Of a stretch of DNA of 64,000 bases, positions 9,195-21,478 are shown one piece after another. How positions within the stretch are numbered: the stretch's first letter is position 1; each line of letters opens with the position of its first letter. This DNA comes from Trichobilharzia regenti. Taxonomy: Eukaryota > Platyhelminthes > Trematoda > Strigeidida > Schistosomatidae. The notes beneath the pieces were generated by a model that saw only the letters and a list, made by a program, of their open reading frames with translations, ran no database searches and was not told where the DNA came from. Position numbers and translations under genes: made by a program. Where the stretch lies: positions 168,329,509-168,393,508 of the forward strand of contig OX235262.1 of assembly GCA_944472135.2 (NCBI GenBank), in the 5' to 3' direction.

Positions 9195-12079
9195 AATAAT
9201 GATAATAATAGTATATTCTCATTTTGTACATGAGAGACGCCAGTTTACAGGCATCATCAATATGATAAATTACATATACGATTAGCAATCATAATTTATA
9301 ATAATGTTTTAATAAAATACACATTTTTTCCTACTTGTGTAGGACACACCAAATATACAGGCATGGATAAGCATTATATGAATTTCATAAATTTGGTTCA
9401 TGGTTAAGTTACATGGTTGCTGGCGTTTTTGTCTTAGGTCTGTGGGAACAATATGATAACCAGTCATTCAATGGAGCACGTCATGAAATATAGGAATATT
9501 GTCTTCGCATTAACAAAAAAACCCAAGTAAGTTTTGGATGGATTAAAAATACTTGGGAAAAAATAAAGCTTGAAGTAATTCCTCAATATAACTTGGGTGT
9601 GTACAAATCCGAATCTTATTTTTGATTTGATTTATATCCAAATTGGGTAATAAGGAAGCTATTTTTACAGATACGATCAGTTATGTTATAAGCTACAATC
9701 GTGACGTTGTATTACAAATAGATACTTTTCCATTGGTATAAGAGTATATTCCACAAATGTAATCCAGGTTGCGTCGTGGAGAAAGTTAATTCGTTATTAA
9801 CCAGGCAACTGAAAGATACTGGACCAATAATGTTTGCAGATCATTTGTCATTGTAAATGGTCAAATATCCACATTATTCATTCTCATTCAAAAAGTCAAA
9901 TGGAAGCTGAAATGGTGAGAGAAAAAAGAAGACAAACAACAGCAACGCAAAAGAAAGCAACGGGAGTCCTTAAGGAGTGATTAATAAATATATACATATA
10001 TATTCTGTTTAGTAACTGTGGTTATTTTGGTACACAAACTAACTAGTCCCGTTATGCTAACTTTTATATTATGTGTAAACTAATATTATTACTGTCCTGT
10101 GTAGAAATGTTAATCATCTAGTTCCAATAATATTAAAATTTATAATTGTAGTTTGTTGTAACTACACGTTTAAAGAACTTAAAATATCTATGTAGGGTGA
10201 AAAAGAAGGTGTAAGAGTCAGGCGCAAAAGTGCATTGTCATCTTTGAGTAGTCTGGTGACTGAGGAGATGAACACTGGAAGTGTGTTTGCATCGCGCACA
10301 TTAGCTGGTAGTCTATTCCAAATGACTGAAAACTTATTTAAGAAGAAGTTGTACCGCACGTAAGTCTGACAGTGCTCCATAGCAGCTAGGTTGTGATGAT
10401 TTCTAAGATTGTAACTGATGACAGCGGTAGGTTTAGTTATTGGCTCGGAGGAATGCAAGAGAAGATTAGTTAGCTTATAGTAAAAGATAAGGTTTAGCTT
10501 AAGGCGTCTTTTCCAGAGGGGTTCTAATCTTAGTCTTTCGCATCGCTCATGGTATTCCAGACCACTTTCTAAACCAAGAGTTCTTGAGGTAAACTGCCGT
10601 TGCACTCCCTCTAATTTAAGCTTGTCATTTTGTCTTAGTCCGCTAAGAATAAACGGGCAGTATTCTAAGATAGGTCGGACACATACTTTGTATAATAAAA
10701 CCCTAGTTTCACAACAAAAGAAATTGCGTGTTATGCATCCTATCAGCCTTCGCGTTTTACGTCTGGCATAATCAGTCTGTTCAGCGAACGTTAGGTTACT
10801 AGAGTATCTAATACCGAGATCTACGACTGAGTTGAGCTTAGCTAGTTTTCGCCCATTTATTTCAAGAGTTAGATCAAGGTTACTGTTGCCCATACAAATC
10901 CAGCCGCATTTGTCAATGTTAAAATTTAGACAGGAATCGGCACACCATGATGCGAGGCTACTTAGTTCAAGATGTATTTTAGTAACCATATCGCTTAATT
11001 CATGAGTGTAGCAGGAGTAGACGACTTTGAGGTCGTCAGCATATAGGAATGGTTTACCTGAGGTGAAGCACTTGCAAATGCTGTTAATGTAGATTGTGAA
11101 TAAAAGTGGACCTAGGACACTACCTTGCACGACCCCACTTGAGATCTGCCTAGGATGAGACAATACAGATCCAACTTTGGTTATTTGTACCCTGTTGCTT
11201 AGAAATGATTTTAACCAGTTCAGTAATGGGTTGCGAATTCCACAAGAGTACAGCTTCTCAAAGAGAATACTGTGAGATACCATGTCAAATGCCCTAGATA
11301 TATCGAAGTAGAGAACAACGACTAGCTTACGTGCTTCGCGACTACTAGTGATGCAGTTGAAAAAGTCGAAGTGGCAAGTAACGCAGGATCTATTTTTGAG
11401 AAATCCGTGTTGAGACCTTGTAACAAGATCTTCCCTAATTAGGTAGTCTGACAATTGATCTTTTACAACTTTCTCCATGATTCGTGAGATAACTGGGGTT
11501 ATATTTATGGGTCTGTAATTGCGGACGTTTGCCTTATCACCAGATTTGTAATGTGGAATTATGAAGCTAGTTTTCCACTCACTAGGGTAAGTGCCAGTGT
11601 CCATAGATATTGAGAAGAATTTAAGAAGTAACAAGGGTATATCACACCCACTGTTTTTGAAAATTATCGAAGCGAGGCCATCCGGTCCCGTACTAGTGGA
11701 AGGTTTAAGGCTTTTAATTGCTTGTACTATTAACTGATTAGTGAACACAATGCTTTCAAGGGAAGAGATAGTAAGGGGAGCGGTTTCACCAGGCATATGT
11801 GTTTCTAAACTAAAGTTTGCAAACCAATCACTGAAGAGTTCACAGATAGTGGCAGGTTCATTGTAGATTACTTTGTCGTGAAGTAAGTATGGGATTTCCC
11901 TCGCCGACTGCATTCGTTTTTTAAGAAGTGCCGTTAAGTTATAAACTTTGGAGGTACTTTCAAGTGCCGTTAACTCTTCGTCGAGGTCCTTTTGAGAGCG
12001 TAGGCGCTTGAGAGATTCAAGAGACTCGTGGATTGAGAGCAATAGTGATATGTCCTTAGTGGAATAGTACTGTTTCTTC
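9195..12079 (-). mobile_element. CR1/jockey-type LINE, 5'-truncated, copy 1
   Basis: Its 5' end abuts BEL gag at 12079/12080. Its 3' end at 9195 carries a short ATT/ATC-rich tail. It encodes a reverse transcriptase but no endonuclease, so it is 5'-truncated. The same 1,736 bp of BEL sequence lies on both sides, in the arrangement of a target-site duplication but far longer than usual. Confidence 0.88.
10162..12079 (-). CDS. LINE reverse transcriptase (C-terminal ~639 aa), copy 1
   Basis: Non-LTR reverse transcriptase for target-primed reverse transcription. Motifs in order are STGPDGLAS, NYRPINITPVISRIMEK, QHGFLKNRSC, VLYFDISRAFD, SGVVQGSVLGPLLF and the catalytic YADD at 11032-11043. A basic C-terminal region follows (YARRKTRRLIG, CVRPILEYC), as in CR1/jockey-type elements. 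There is no endonuclease and no own start codon. The open frame runs upstream to an ATG at 12411 only because the antisense of gag happens to be open for 110 codons, so that N-terminal part is spurious. No stop interrupts the LINE part, so the insertion is recent. Confidence 0.85.
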
Positions 12080-13258
12080 AGTGGTGGATATCGAGAAGGC
12101 TCCATGATGTCTAGTAATGCATACAGACCTAGTGAGTGTAACAGGTTTCGTGGTACATCCTCAACAGATAAGTTACAAGATGCAAGACAAACACGGTTGT
12201 GTTTTACACGTTTGGAAGAGGTGCATGCAAAGGTGAACTGTGAACCAGTGAGCAAGTTCAGTGATAAGCTAAATGTGAAATCCAGGCCTGACTCCGAATT
12301 GTGTGACGATAACGGTCCGGTGAAAAAGTCTGTAGTTGCAACTGGTAAGCCATTGTTGAATAGAGTGTCACAGAATAGAGTTATTGCTTCAGAGTGGAGT
12401 TCTGACTCCACAAGTTTACAAGGTATTACTAGTCAGAGTGAAGTTATAAAACCTTTTATGATTTGCGAGGAGGAACCAAAATTGTCTACTTCTGTTATTA
12501 AAGAGTTTGAAAATGATAAAGTTGACGGTAAATTGAATATTTGTGGTAATGATCATGATAGTGCAGAGTTCTCTTTGGTTGATCATGATGAGATGAGGGA
12601 TATGCCTACTACTGCTAAGTTGAACAAAGTTTTTGTACAACTTGAACGTGAAGTAGAAATAAATGCAGGTGCAGTTGCAGAAGGCATGCATACTTGTCAG
12701 ACCGTCAGTGTGATTGATCAGCATGTAGCCCACCTATCATCAGATGCTAGTGCTAAACCTGAGCTGATAATAAAAGACAGCAGTGGTGGTGGTCTTGCTG
12801 GTAGACAAATTTCTGAAAGTCGATCAACAACAGCTTTTGATCCACCGCTAACTTCATCAACTGATATCAATCAGTCGTCGTTGGTGCTGTCATCCACAAT
12901 GAAAAAGACGCCCATCAACTCAAGTATCTTGTGCGATGACTATGCTAGTATCAGTTCGTTTGAAAGGACGAATATCAATGGTCAGTTTAGTGAGGATAAG
13001 CCAAGTGTAAACGAGAGAGTAATTGTTAAATTGACTTGCACGAATAAAGGCATTTCTAGTTTCAAGTTACTATTTGAATGCTATTATCTTTGCTGTAAAT
13101 TGCTCTGCGCCTACACTTGGTTGATGAGATATGTCGTGTGTTTGTTCGTCATCTATATTCTACGATACGATGACATGAGCGAGTTGCCGTTCAGATTTGA
13201 GGATATAGCTGATAGGAGGAGGTCAGCAAATGAACTCTGCGACGATTTTCCAACCTAG
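12080..13258 (+). pseudogene. Partial gag, array copy 2
   Basis: Repeats the last 393 codons of the young Gag without a gag start. An internal ATG at 12104 leaves 384 codons open to the normal stop. Without its 5' part it cannot make a normal Gag. Confidence 0.85.
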
Positions 13259-13261
13259 GGC

Positions 13262-13815
13262 GTCAACCTGAGAAGGGTTGTAGGCGTACTGCTGTAAGTC
13301 CTACAATTCTTCAAAGGGTAGCGCATCAATGAGCAGTCCAATGTGCTCGGTGTGTGATTTTGTACATATGTTCATATTGTGTATACTGAATTGGTATCAT
13401 TTATCATCTAGCTGTTGGTAATTCTGTTTGTGTCCGGACGACTTCCACTCGGATCATCAACCTGAGAAGGAATGTAGGCGTACTGCTGTAAGTCCTACAG
13501 TTCTTCAAGGGTAGATTGTCGTGTCAGAATCCACAACATTTGATGTAGTGATTGTACATATGTTTGTGTAAAATAATTGTGTGAGTTCCAATTATCGTAA
13601 TTGTTGGTTATTCTGTTTGTGTGCGGACATTCCACAACTTACAATCGTCAACCTGATAAGTTTTGTAGGCGTACTGGTGTTAGCCCTGCGATTCTTCAAA
13701 GGAATTCCATCAAGATGTGATCCGCGAGTTTTTGTGTACAGTTTGTATATATGTGTGGTGTGTCATATCAATTGGTGTTTTTTGGATTCATTGTGTTTAC
13801 TTGTTGTTTTCGTAT
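13262..13815 (+). repeat. Hairpin repeat region, array copy 2
   Basis: Exact repeat of 8641-9194 apart from the A to G change at 13418. Confidence 0.85.
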
Positions 13816-16700
13816 AATAATGATAATAATAGTATATTCTCATTTTGTACATGAGAGACGCCAGTTTACAGGCATCATCAATATGATAAATTACATATAC
13901 GATTAGCAATCATAATTTATAATAATGTTTTAATAAAATACACATTTTTTCCTACTTGTGTAGGACACACCAAATATACAGGCATGGATAAGCATTATAT
14001 GAATTTCATAAATTTGGTTCATGGTTAAGTTACATGGTTGCTGGCGTTTTTGTCTTAGGTCTGTGGGAACAATATGATAACCAGTCATTCAATGGAGCAC
14101 GTCATGAAATATAGGAATATTGTCTTCGCATTAACAAAAAAACCCAAGTAAGTTTTGGATGGATTAAAAATACTTGGGAAAAAATAAAGCTTGAAGTAAT
14201 TCCTCAATATAACTTGGGTGTGTACAAATCCGAATCTTATTTTTGATTTGATTTATATCCAAATTGGGTAATAAGGAAGCTATTTTTACAGATACGATCA
14301 GTTATGTTATAAGCTACAATCGTGACGTTGTATTACAAATAGATACTTTTCCATTGGTATAAGAGTATATTCCACAAATGTAATCCAGGTTGCGTCGTGG
14401 AGAAAGTTAATTCGTTATTAACCAGGCAACTGAAAGATACTGGACCAATAATGTTTGCAGATCATTTGTCATTGTAAATGGTCAAATATCCACATTATTC
14501 ATTCTCATTCAAAAAGTCAAATGGAAGCTGAAATGGTGAGAGAAAAAAGAAGACAAACAACAGCAACGCAAAAGAAAGCAACGGGAGTCCTTAAGGAGTG
14601 ATTAATAAATATATACATATATATTCTGTTTAGTAACTGTGGTTATTTTGGTACACAAACTAACTAGTCCCGTTATGCTAACTTTTATATTATGTGTAAA
14701 CTAATATTATTACTGTCCTGTGTAGAAATGTTAATCATCTAGTTCCAATAATATTAAAATTTATAATTGTAGTTTGTTGTAACTACACGTTTAAAGAACT
14801 TAAAATATCTATGTAGGGTGAAAAAGAAGGTGTAAGAGTCAGGCGCAAAAGTGCATTGTCATCTTTGAGTAGTCTGGTGACTGAGGAGATGAACACTGGA
14901 AGTGTGTTTGCATCGCGCACATTAGCTGGTAGTCTATTCCAAATGACTGAAAACTTATTTAAGAAGAAGTTGTACCGCACGTAAGTCTGACAGTGCTCCA
15001 TAGCAGCTAGGTTGTGATGATTTCTAAGATTGTAACTGATGACAGCGGTAGGTTTAGTTATTGGCTCGGAGGAATGCAAGAGAAGATTAGTTAGCTTATA
15101 GTAAAAGATAAGGTTTAGCTTAAGGCGTCTTTTCCAGAGGGGTTCTAATCTTAGTCTTTCGCATCGCTCATGGTATTCCAGACCACTTTCTAAACCAAGA
15201 GTTCTTGAGGTAAACTGCCGTTGCACTCCCTCTAATTTAAGCTTGTCATTTTGTCTTAGTCCGCTAAGAATAAACGGGCAGTATTCTAAGATAGGTCGGA
15301 CACATACTTTGTATAATAAAACCCTAGTTTCACAACAAAAGAAATTGCGTGTTATGCATCCTATCAGCCTTCGCGTTTTACGTCTGGCATAATCAGTCTG
15401 TTCAGCGAACGTTAGGTTACTAGAGTATCTAATACCGAGATCTACGACTGAGTTGAGCTTAGCTAGTTTTCGCCCATTTATTTCAAGAGTTAGATCAAGG
15501 TTACTGTTGCCCATACAAATCCAGCCGCATTTGTCAATGTTAAAATTTAGACAGGAATCGGCACACCATGATGCGAGGCTACTTAGTTCAAGATGTATTT
15601 TAGTAACCATATCGCTTAATTCATGAGTGTAGCAGGAGTAGACGACTTTGAGGTCGTCAGCATATAGGAATGGTTTACCTGAGGTGAAGCACTTGCAAAT
15701 GCTGTTAATGTAGATTGTGAATAAAAGTGGACCTAGGACACTACCTTGCACGACCCCACTTGAGATCTGCCTAGGATGAGACAATACAGATCCAACTTTG
15801 GTTATTTGTACCCTGTTGCTTAGAAATGATTTTAACCAGTTCAGTAATGGGTTGCGAATTCCACAAGAGTACAGCTTCTCAAAGAGAATACTGTGAGATA
15901 CCATGTCAAATGCCCTAGATATATCGAAGTAGAGAACAACGACTAGCTTACGTGCTTCGCGACTACTAGTGATGCAGTTGAAAAAGTCGAAGTGGCAAGT
16001 AACGCAGGATCTATTTTTGAGAAATCCGTGTTGAGACCTTGTAACAAGATCTTCCCTAATTAGGTAGTCTGACAATTGATCTTTTACAACTTTCTCCATG
16101 ATTCGTGAGATAACTGGGGTTATATTTATGGGTCTGTAATTGCGGACGTTTGCCTTATCACCAGATTTGTAATGTGGAATTATGAAGCTAGTTTTCCACT
16201 CACTAGGGTAAGTGCCAGTGTCCATAGATATTGAGAAGAATTTAAGAAGTAACAAGGGTATATCACACCCACTGTTTTTGAAAATTATCGAAGCGAGGCC
16301 ATCCGGTCCCGTACTAGTGGAAGGTTTAAGGCTTTTAATTGCTTGTACTATTAACTGATTAGTGAACACAATGCTTTCAAGGGAAGAGATAGTAAGGGGA
16401 GCGGTTTCACCAGGCATATGTGTTTCTAAACTAAAGTTTGCAAACCAATCACTGAAGAGTTCACAGATAGTGGCAGGTTCATTGTAGATTACTTTGTCGT
16501 GAAGTAAGTATGGGATTTCCCTCGCCGACTGCATTCGTTTTTTAAGAAGTGCCGTTAAGTTATAAACTTTGGAGGTACTTTCAAGTGCCGTTAACTCTTC
16601 GTCGAGGTCCTTTTGAGAGCGTAGGCGCTTGAGAGATTCAAGAGACTCGTGGATTGAGAGCAATAGTGATATGTCCTTAGTGGAATAGTACTGTTTCTTC
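13816..16700 (-). mobile_element. CR1/jockey-type LINE, copy 2
   Basis: Same ends, length and junctions as 9195-12079. It is evidently a segmental copy rather than an independent insertion. Confidence 0.88.
14783..16700 (-). CDS. LINE reverse transcriptase, copy 2
   Basis: Same translation as 10162-12079, including YADD and the absent endonuclease. The open frame again extends into antisense gag (ATG at 17032). Identity to copy 1 means either very recent duplication or an assembly repeat. Confidence 0.85.
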
Positions 16701-17879
16701 AGTGGTGGATATCGAGAAGGCTCCATGATGTCTAGTAATGCATACAGACCTAGTGAGTGTAACAGGTTTCGTGGTACATCCTCAACAGATAAGTTACAAG
16801 ATGCAAGACAAACACGGTTGTGTTTTACACGTTTGGAAGAGGTGCATGCAAAGGTGAACTGTGAACCAGTGAGCAAGTTCAGTGATAAGCTAAATGTGAA
16901 ATCCAGGCCTGACTCCGAATTGTGTGACGATAACGGTCCGGTGAAAAAGTCTGTAGTTGCAACTGGTAAGCCATTGTTGAATAGAGTGTCACAGAATAGA
17001 GTTATTGCTTCAGAGTGGAGTTCTGACTCCACAAGTTTACAAGGTATTACTAGTCAGAGTGAAGTTATAAAACCTTTTATGATTTGCGAGGAGGAACCAA
17101 AATTGTCTACTTCTGTTATTAAAGAGTTTGAAAATGATAAAGTTGACGGTAAATTGAATATTTGTGGTAATGATCATGATAGTGCAGAGTTCTCTTTGGT
17201 TGATCATGATGAGATGAGGGATATGCCTACTACTGCTAAGTTGAACAAAGTTTTTGTACAACTTGAACGTGAAGTAGAAATAAATGCAGGTGCAGTTGCA
17301 GAAGGCATGCATACTTGTCAGACCGTCAGTGTGATTGATCAGCATGTAGCCCACCTATCATCAGATGCTAGTGCTAAACCTGAGCTGATAATAAAAGACA
17401 GCAGTGGTGGTGGTCTTGCTGGTAGACAAATTTCTGAAAGTCGATCAACAACAGCTTTTGATCCACCGCTAACTTCATCAACTGATATCAATCAGTCGTC
17501 GTTGGTGCTGTCATCCACAATGAAAAAGACGCCCATCAACTCAAGTATCTTGTGCGATGACTATGCTAGTATCAGTTCGTTTGAAAGGACGAATATCAAT
17601 GGTCAGTTTAGTGAGGATAAGCCAAGTGTAAACGAGAGAGTAATTGTTAAATTGACTTGCACGAATAAAGGCATTTCTAGTTTCAAGTTACTATTTGAAT
17701 GCTATTATCTTTGCTGTAAATTGCTCTGCGCCTACACTTGGTTGATGAGATATGTCGTGTGTTTGTTCGTCATCTATATTCTACGATACGATGACATGAG
17801 CGAGTTGCCGTTCAGATTTGAGGATATAGCTGATAGGAGGAGGTCAGCAAATGAACTCTGCGACGATTTTCCAACCTAG
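16701..17879 (+). pseudogene. Partial gag, array copy 3
   Basis: Third copy of the last 393 gag codons. Its 3' side (18437 onwards) is the original uninterrupted continuation of the element, so this copy keeps the native gag-to-3'-LTR linkage. Confidence 0.85.
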
Positions 17880-17882
17880 GGC

Positions 17883-18436
17883 GTCAACCTGAGAAGGGTT
17901 GTAGGCGTACTGCTGTAAGTCCTACAATTCTTCAAAGGGTAGCGCATCAATGAGCAGTCCAATGTGCTCGGTGTGTGATTTTGTACATATGTTCATATTG
18001 TGTATACTGAATTGGTATCATTTATCATCTAGCTGTTGGTAATTCTGTTTGTGTCCGGACGACTTCCACTCGGATCATCAACCTGAGAAGGAATGTAGGC
18101 GTACTGCTGTAAGTCCTACAGTTCTTCAAGGGTAGATTGTCGTGTCAGAATCCACAACATTTGATGTAGTGATTGTACATATGTTTGTGTAAAATAATTG
18201 TGTGAGTTCCAATTATCGTAATTGTTGGTTATTCTGTTTGTGTGCGGACATTCCACAACTTACAATCGTCAACCTGATAAGTTTTGTAGGCGTACTGGTG
18301 TTAGCCCTGCGATTCTTCAAAGGAATTCCATCAAGATGTGATCCGCGAGTTTTTGTGTACAGTTTGTATATATGTGTGGTGTGTCATATCAATTGGTGTT
18401 TTTTGGATTCATTGTGTTTACTTGTTGTTTTCGTAT
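17883..18436 (+). repeat. Hairpin repeat region, array copy 3
   Basis: Third copy of the three-unit region, with G at 18039. At 18436/18437 the sequence runs on into CTTGTTGTTATTGCG, matching the reverse complement of the old copy near 5500-5520. Confidence 0.85.
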
Positions 18437-19029
18437 CTTGTTGTTATTGCGTAATTTTGTTAAAATTGTCGTCGTGATTACTTCTGAAGTTGTGTCCACT
18501 CTTCTACATCCATGAATGAATTGGTTGATATTAAGGACAGCAGATGGGGCGTATACGCCGGGGAGGCTAGGCTATTGCTGAGAATGAAACGCACACGGAG
18601 ATAATTGTTAGCTGCGGTCCGACACGCCGGGGAGAAAGAGTGTAAACGACTGAGGCTCGCATGCGTCACCGCTACTAGAACTGAGGCAGAATGAGTGACA
18701 AGCGATTGCAGTGGTAATTGGTAGTGAGTAGATAAGAGGATGTGCGTAGCGTATCATGAGTTGGTGCTATGATCACGTTGCATTCTGCAAGAGTCATTCT
18801 ATTAAGTGGCGATTATGTTGCAAGACGTCAAGAGGAGGTCTCTGTCTGGAGGCACAGGTCGTCATTGATGTGTGAGATTGTGCTGTGGGTATGCTTGTGG
18901 TGTGTTGGCTTTTCTGTTTGTTTTCCATTTCACCTTTGTCCGTGTGACCCAGGTTCTCGCAATGGCATCCAAGTCAACGTGTATTGGTCGTGACGGAAAA
19001 TAGGGATGGATCCCTTTTTTGACGGGGAG
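18437..19029 (+). other. 3' non-coding region of young BEL element with polypurine tract
   Basis: It has no open frame of note on the plus strand. It contains two CGCCGGGGAG(G/A) motifs (about 18556-18565 and 18629-18638). It ends with GATCCCTTTTTT followed by GACGGGGAG (19021-19029), a purine run directly before the LTR that fits the plus-strand primer site. The old copy ends the same way. Confidence 0.75.
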
Positions 19030-19387
19030 TGTCAATGGAGTTGAAGATTGAACGATCAATTCTTGGTTGTTTGCTTAAAATCAACTTCCCCAATTTTCGC
19101 GGAGGCATCAATACGACAGTTATCGTCTCATCGGTCGCTGTTCAGAAAGAAGAGTGAAACATCGTCAGAAGTAATACAATGATTTATTATTGTAATATTT
19201 GTTTTCAGACCTTAGTTCACTTATTCTTTTTATATGTTGGTGTAACAATAAAGAAATATCAAGCGGCAGATCGGTGTTTTGGTTTTTTCGTCCGTTATAA
19301 CTAAGCGTTTCTGAAATCTTCGAGGAACAGCGTGGGCCCGAGCGTAGCGAGAGCTGAGCATTAACGGTTTATGAGACGTGATTGACA
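19030..19387 (+). repeat. 3' LTR of young BEL element
   Basis: 358 bp, differing from the 5' LTR at 19357 (A for G) and 19382 (T for C). It is followed by the target duplication ATAGA. Confidence 0.93.
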
Positions 19388-19992
19388 ATAGATGACGAAC
19401 AAACATACTCCGCATGTGGCGAACCAAGCGTAGGGACACAGTATTTCGCACCAAAGATAATAACATTCAAATAGTAATTTGAATCTTGAAATGCCCTTGT
19501 TCGTGCAAGTCACTTTAGCAATTACACTCTCATACACAGTTGGTTTATCCTCACTAAACTGACCATTGACTTTCGTCCTTTCAAACGGACTGATACTAAC
19601 ATAGTCACAGCACAAGACACATGACTTCATGGACGTCACCCTCCACGTGGATGAAAAAACCAACGACGACTGATTGATACCAGTTGATGAACTTAGAGGT
19701 GGATCAGAAGCTGTTGTTTTTCGGCTTTTAGAAGGTCGTCTAACTGCTGTCTTTTATTATTGGCTCCAGTTTAGCATTAACATCTGTTGATAGGTGAGCT
19801 ACACTTTGATCATTTGCACTGACGGTCTCATGAATATCCATACCTTCTACCATCGCATCTGTCTGTGAGTCTGCTTCACGTTCAAGCTGTTGAGAACCTT
19901 TGTTCAATTCAGCAGTAGTAGGCATTCCGCTTGTCTCATCATGATCAACCAAGGACAAAAGTACACTATCATGACCACTGCCACAAATATCA
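19388..19992 (-). pseudogene. Old BEL gag, C-terminal half
   Basis: Minus-strand frames at 19663-19361 and 19958-19740 encode counterparts of Gag residues about 410-620, including SISPFERTKVNGQFSEDKP, CTNKGISRFKLLFECYYL and SLVDHDET. The hydrophobic segment is kept with substitutions. The piece joins 6179 across the young element and ends near 19992 at an unidentified insert. Confidence 0.82.
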
Positions 19993-21478
19993 CAGATATC
20001 GCAGATAGTGTTCTGCTAAATCTTGCTCCACTATTCACAATACCTATTCGTTTTACTCTTTAAGTTTTTGACTTCTTATAAAGTAATCTGTTCATTAGGA
20101 TGCATGCACACATATATAATATGTTCATAAAGATGTACGTGGAGACCTATTGGAAGCACTCATTAAGAAAGCTAGGGAGATGGAATATGGAGTACGAACA
20201 GGTACGGTACCAAGCAATGTATTTGCGGTAGCCATAATAATCACAGTCTCAGAGCCTAACATCAAAAAAGGAGGGAGGGTGGCGTTAGCTGATCAGTAGA
20301 TATGGTGGTGGTCACTAAGGTGAATCACCCCATTCTGCAGGAACAGCAATATGCAATTTAAAGGCTCGAGATATTTCTGATTTTTATGAGGGCTTAGATC
20401 TTTATCTTGAAAAAGATAATAATGAACGCCTTGACAGATCATGCTTCTACCTTTAAATATATACCATTCGCTCAACCTATTGTTGAGATGCGACCACGTG
20501 GGATCTGCACAGATTTATGGGGCATCTTATAAATTAACTTGCTATCCATTTTCAGATCTTTAAATACCACTTCACAATATCTTGTCTCACTTATTTTCTA
20601 ATAACGTCTTTACTTGATTCTCATTATATTCCATTAAACCTAACATTTTATAGCTCTTTATGAATTTGATTCGACTTATTCTATTCCTATTCTCTGGAGG
20701 GTACGGTTGTGTACCAAATAGAAAAAAGGCATGAAATAAAAACAACCGGCTTGAAAATAATTGTATTAAAGCCAAAAGTGGACATCATGAGAGTACAAAA
20801 TATATTGATTTTATTATACATTGCAAATGAGCGTTGTCGGCCTAAAGATTAATTACTTTCCCATTCTGTTTTCTATATAAATGTGTTTATTAATGATATT
20901 TTTCACTCACTTAATCTATTACACTTTAATGTTTCACCTTAGCACTTTAACTTTTCTAAAACAGCTTCCAATCCCTTGTAAACGTTGTACTTATCTAAAT
21001 ATTGGTTGGTTATCGTATGCCTACAACCACGGGATGAAAACGAAACGAAGTCGATTTTCCCGCTCAACCTGGAGGACAACCGTACAATTCAATAACTATG
21101 CAGCCTGGTTCAGACAATGAGTGTAATTATATATATGTATCAAATATTTGACTGTTGAAACATTATTAACTTGTAGACAATTTAAGATTTGACATTACAA
21201 CACACTTGATCGTGCCTGTAAAAATGGCATGCATTTTCATGTAAATTTTATTTTTTTATATTTTTTTATTTACAGCTTGATTCCACACTGTATTTTTGGT
21301 ACAAGTGTGGAATTTTCAGCATGGATATCGGTAGCCCAAATTTTGCAGACCGACCATAGATATCAGGTGTGCGCCGGCGTGGGCTCGAACCCCAGACCAT
21401 GTGCATGGTCGGCGAGAGTCCTAACCACTGTGCCACCGACGCACATGTTTATGTTTACATGAAAATAAAATTATTATT
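19993..21478. mobile_element. Unidentified ~1.49 kb insert in old gag
   Basis: Old gag stops near 19992 (CCACAAATATC) and resumes near 21479, with only a few codons unaccounted for, so this block was inserted. Its right part is a tRNA-derived SINE (21285-21447) flanked by a perfect 13-bp inverted repeat. The remaining 1.2 kb (20000-21230) is AT-rich, with no coding block I recognise. The edges are imprecise. Confidence 0.55.
21233..21466 (-). mobile_element. tRNA-derived SINE (family 2)
   Basis: On the minus strand the head reads GGTGGCACAGTGGTTAGGAC (A-box-like) and GGGGTTCGAGCCC (B-box-like). The body contains CTGAAAATTCCACAC and ACAGTGTGGAAT. The inverted pair ATTTTCATGTAAA (21233-21245) and TTTACATGAAAAT (21454-21466) brackets it. 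A degenerate relative is at 33718-33850. Confidence 0.65.

Larger units (their letters stand above)
7459..18436 (+). repeat. Tandem array, 4,621 bp unit (gag 3' half + antisense LINE)
   Basis: Units are 7459-12079 and 12080-16700, plus a partial third unit 16701-18436 that stops before the LINE. Each unit is 1,736 bp of BEL sequence (gag 3' part plus 3' repeats) followed by 2,885 bp of antisense LINE. Repeat identity starts exactly at 7459/12080 and the LINE starts exactly at 9195/13816. The copies are almost identical. The one difference I noted is A at 8797 versus G at 13418 and 18039; the old antisense copy has the A state. Confidence 0.92.
6180..19387 (+). mobile_element. Young BEL/Pao gag-only LTR element carrying a duplicated LINE
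   Basis: LTRs at 6180-6537 and 19030-19387 are both 358 bp, start TGTCAATGG and end GACA. They differ only at 6507/19357 and 6532/19382, both transitions. ATAGA at 6175-6179 and 19388-19392 is the target duplication. The target is the antisense gag of an older family member, and removing the element restores that reading frame. Inside are gag, a three-unit repeat region, two identical LINE copies and a 3' non-coding region. Removing two 4,621 bp units leaves 3,966 bp, essentially the size of the old copy. There is no pol of its own. The reverse transcriptase frames inside belong to the antisense LINE. Confidence 0.92.

Noticed and set aside
8960..9196. Hydrophobic 78-codon frames at 8960, 13581 and 18202
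   Set aside because: They run through the hairpin repeats. The old copy does not keep the frame (stops and indels), so they are not supported as genes.
10162..12411. 749-codon minus frame taken as one protein
   Set aside because: The first 110 codons are the antisense of gag, open by chance (the same antisense frame exists at 7362-7790 without the LINE). Only the part from 12079 leftwards is LINE protein. The same applies to 14783-17032.
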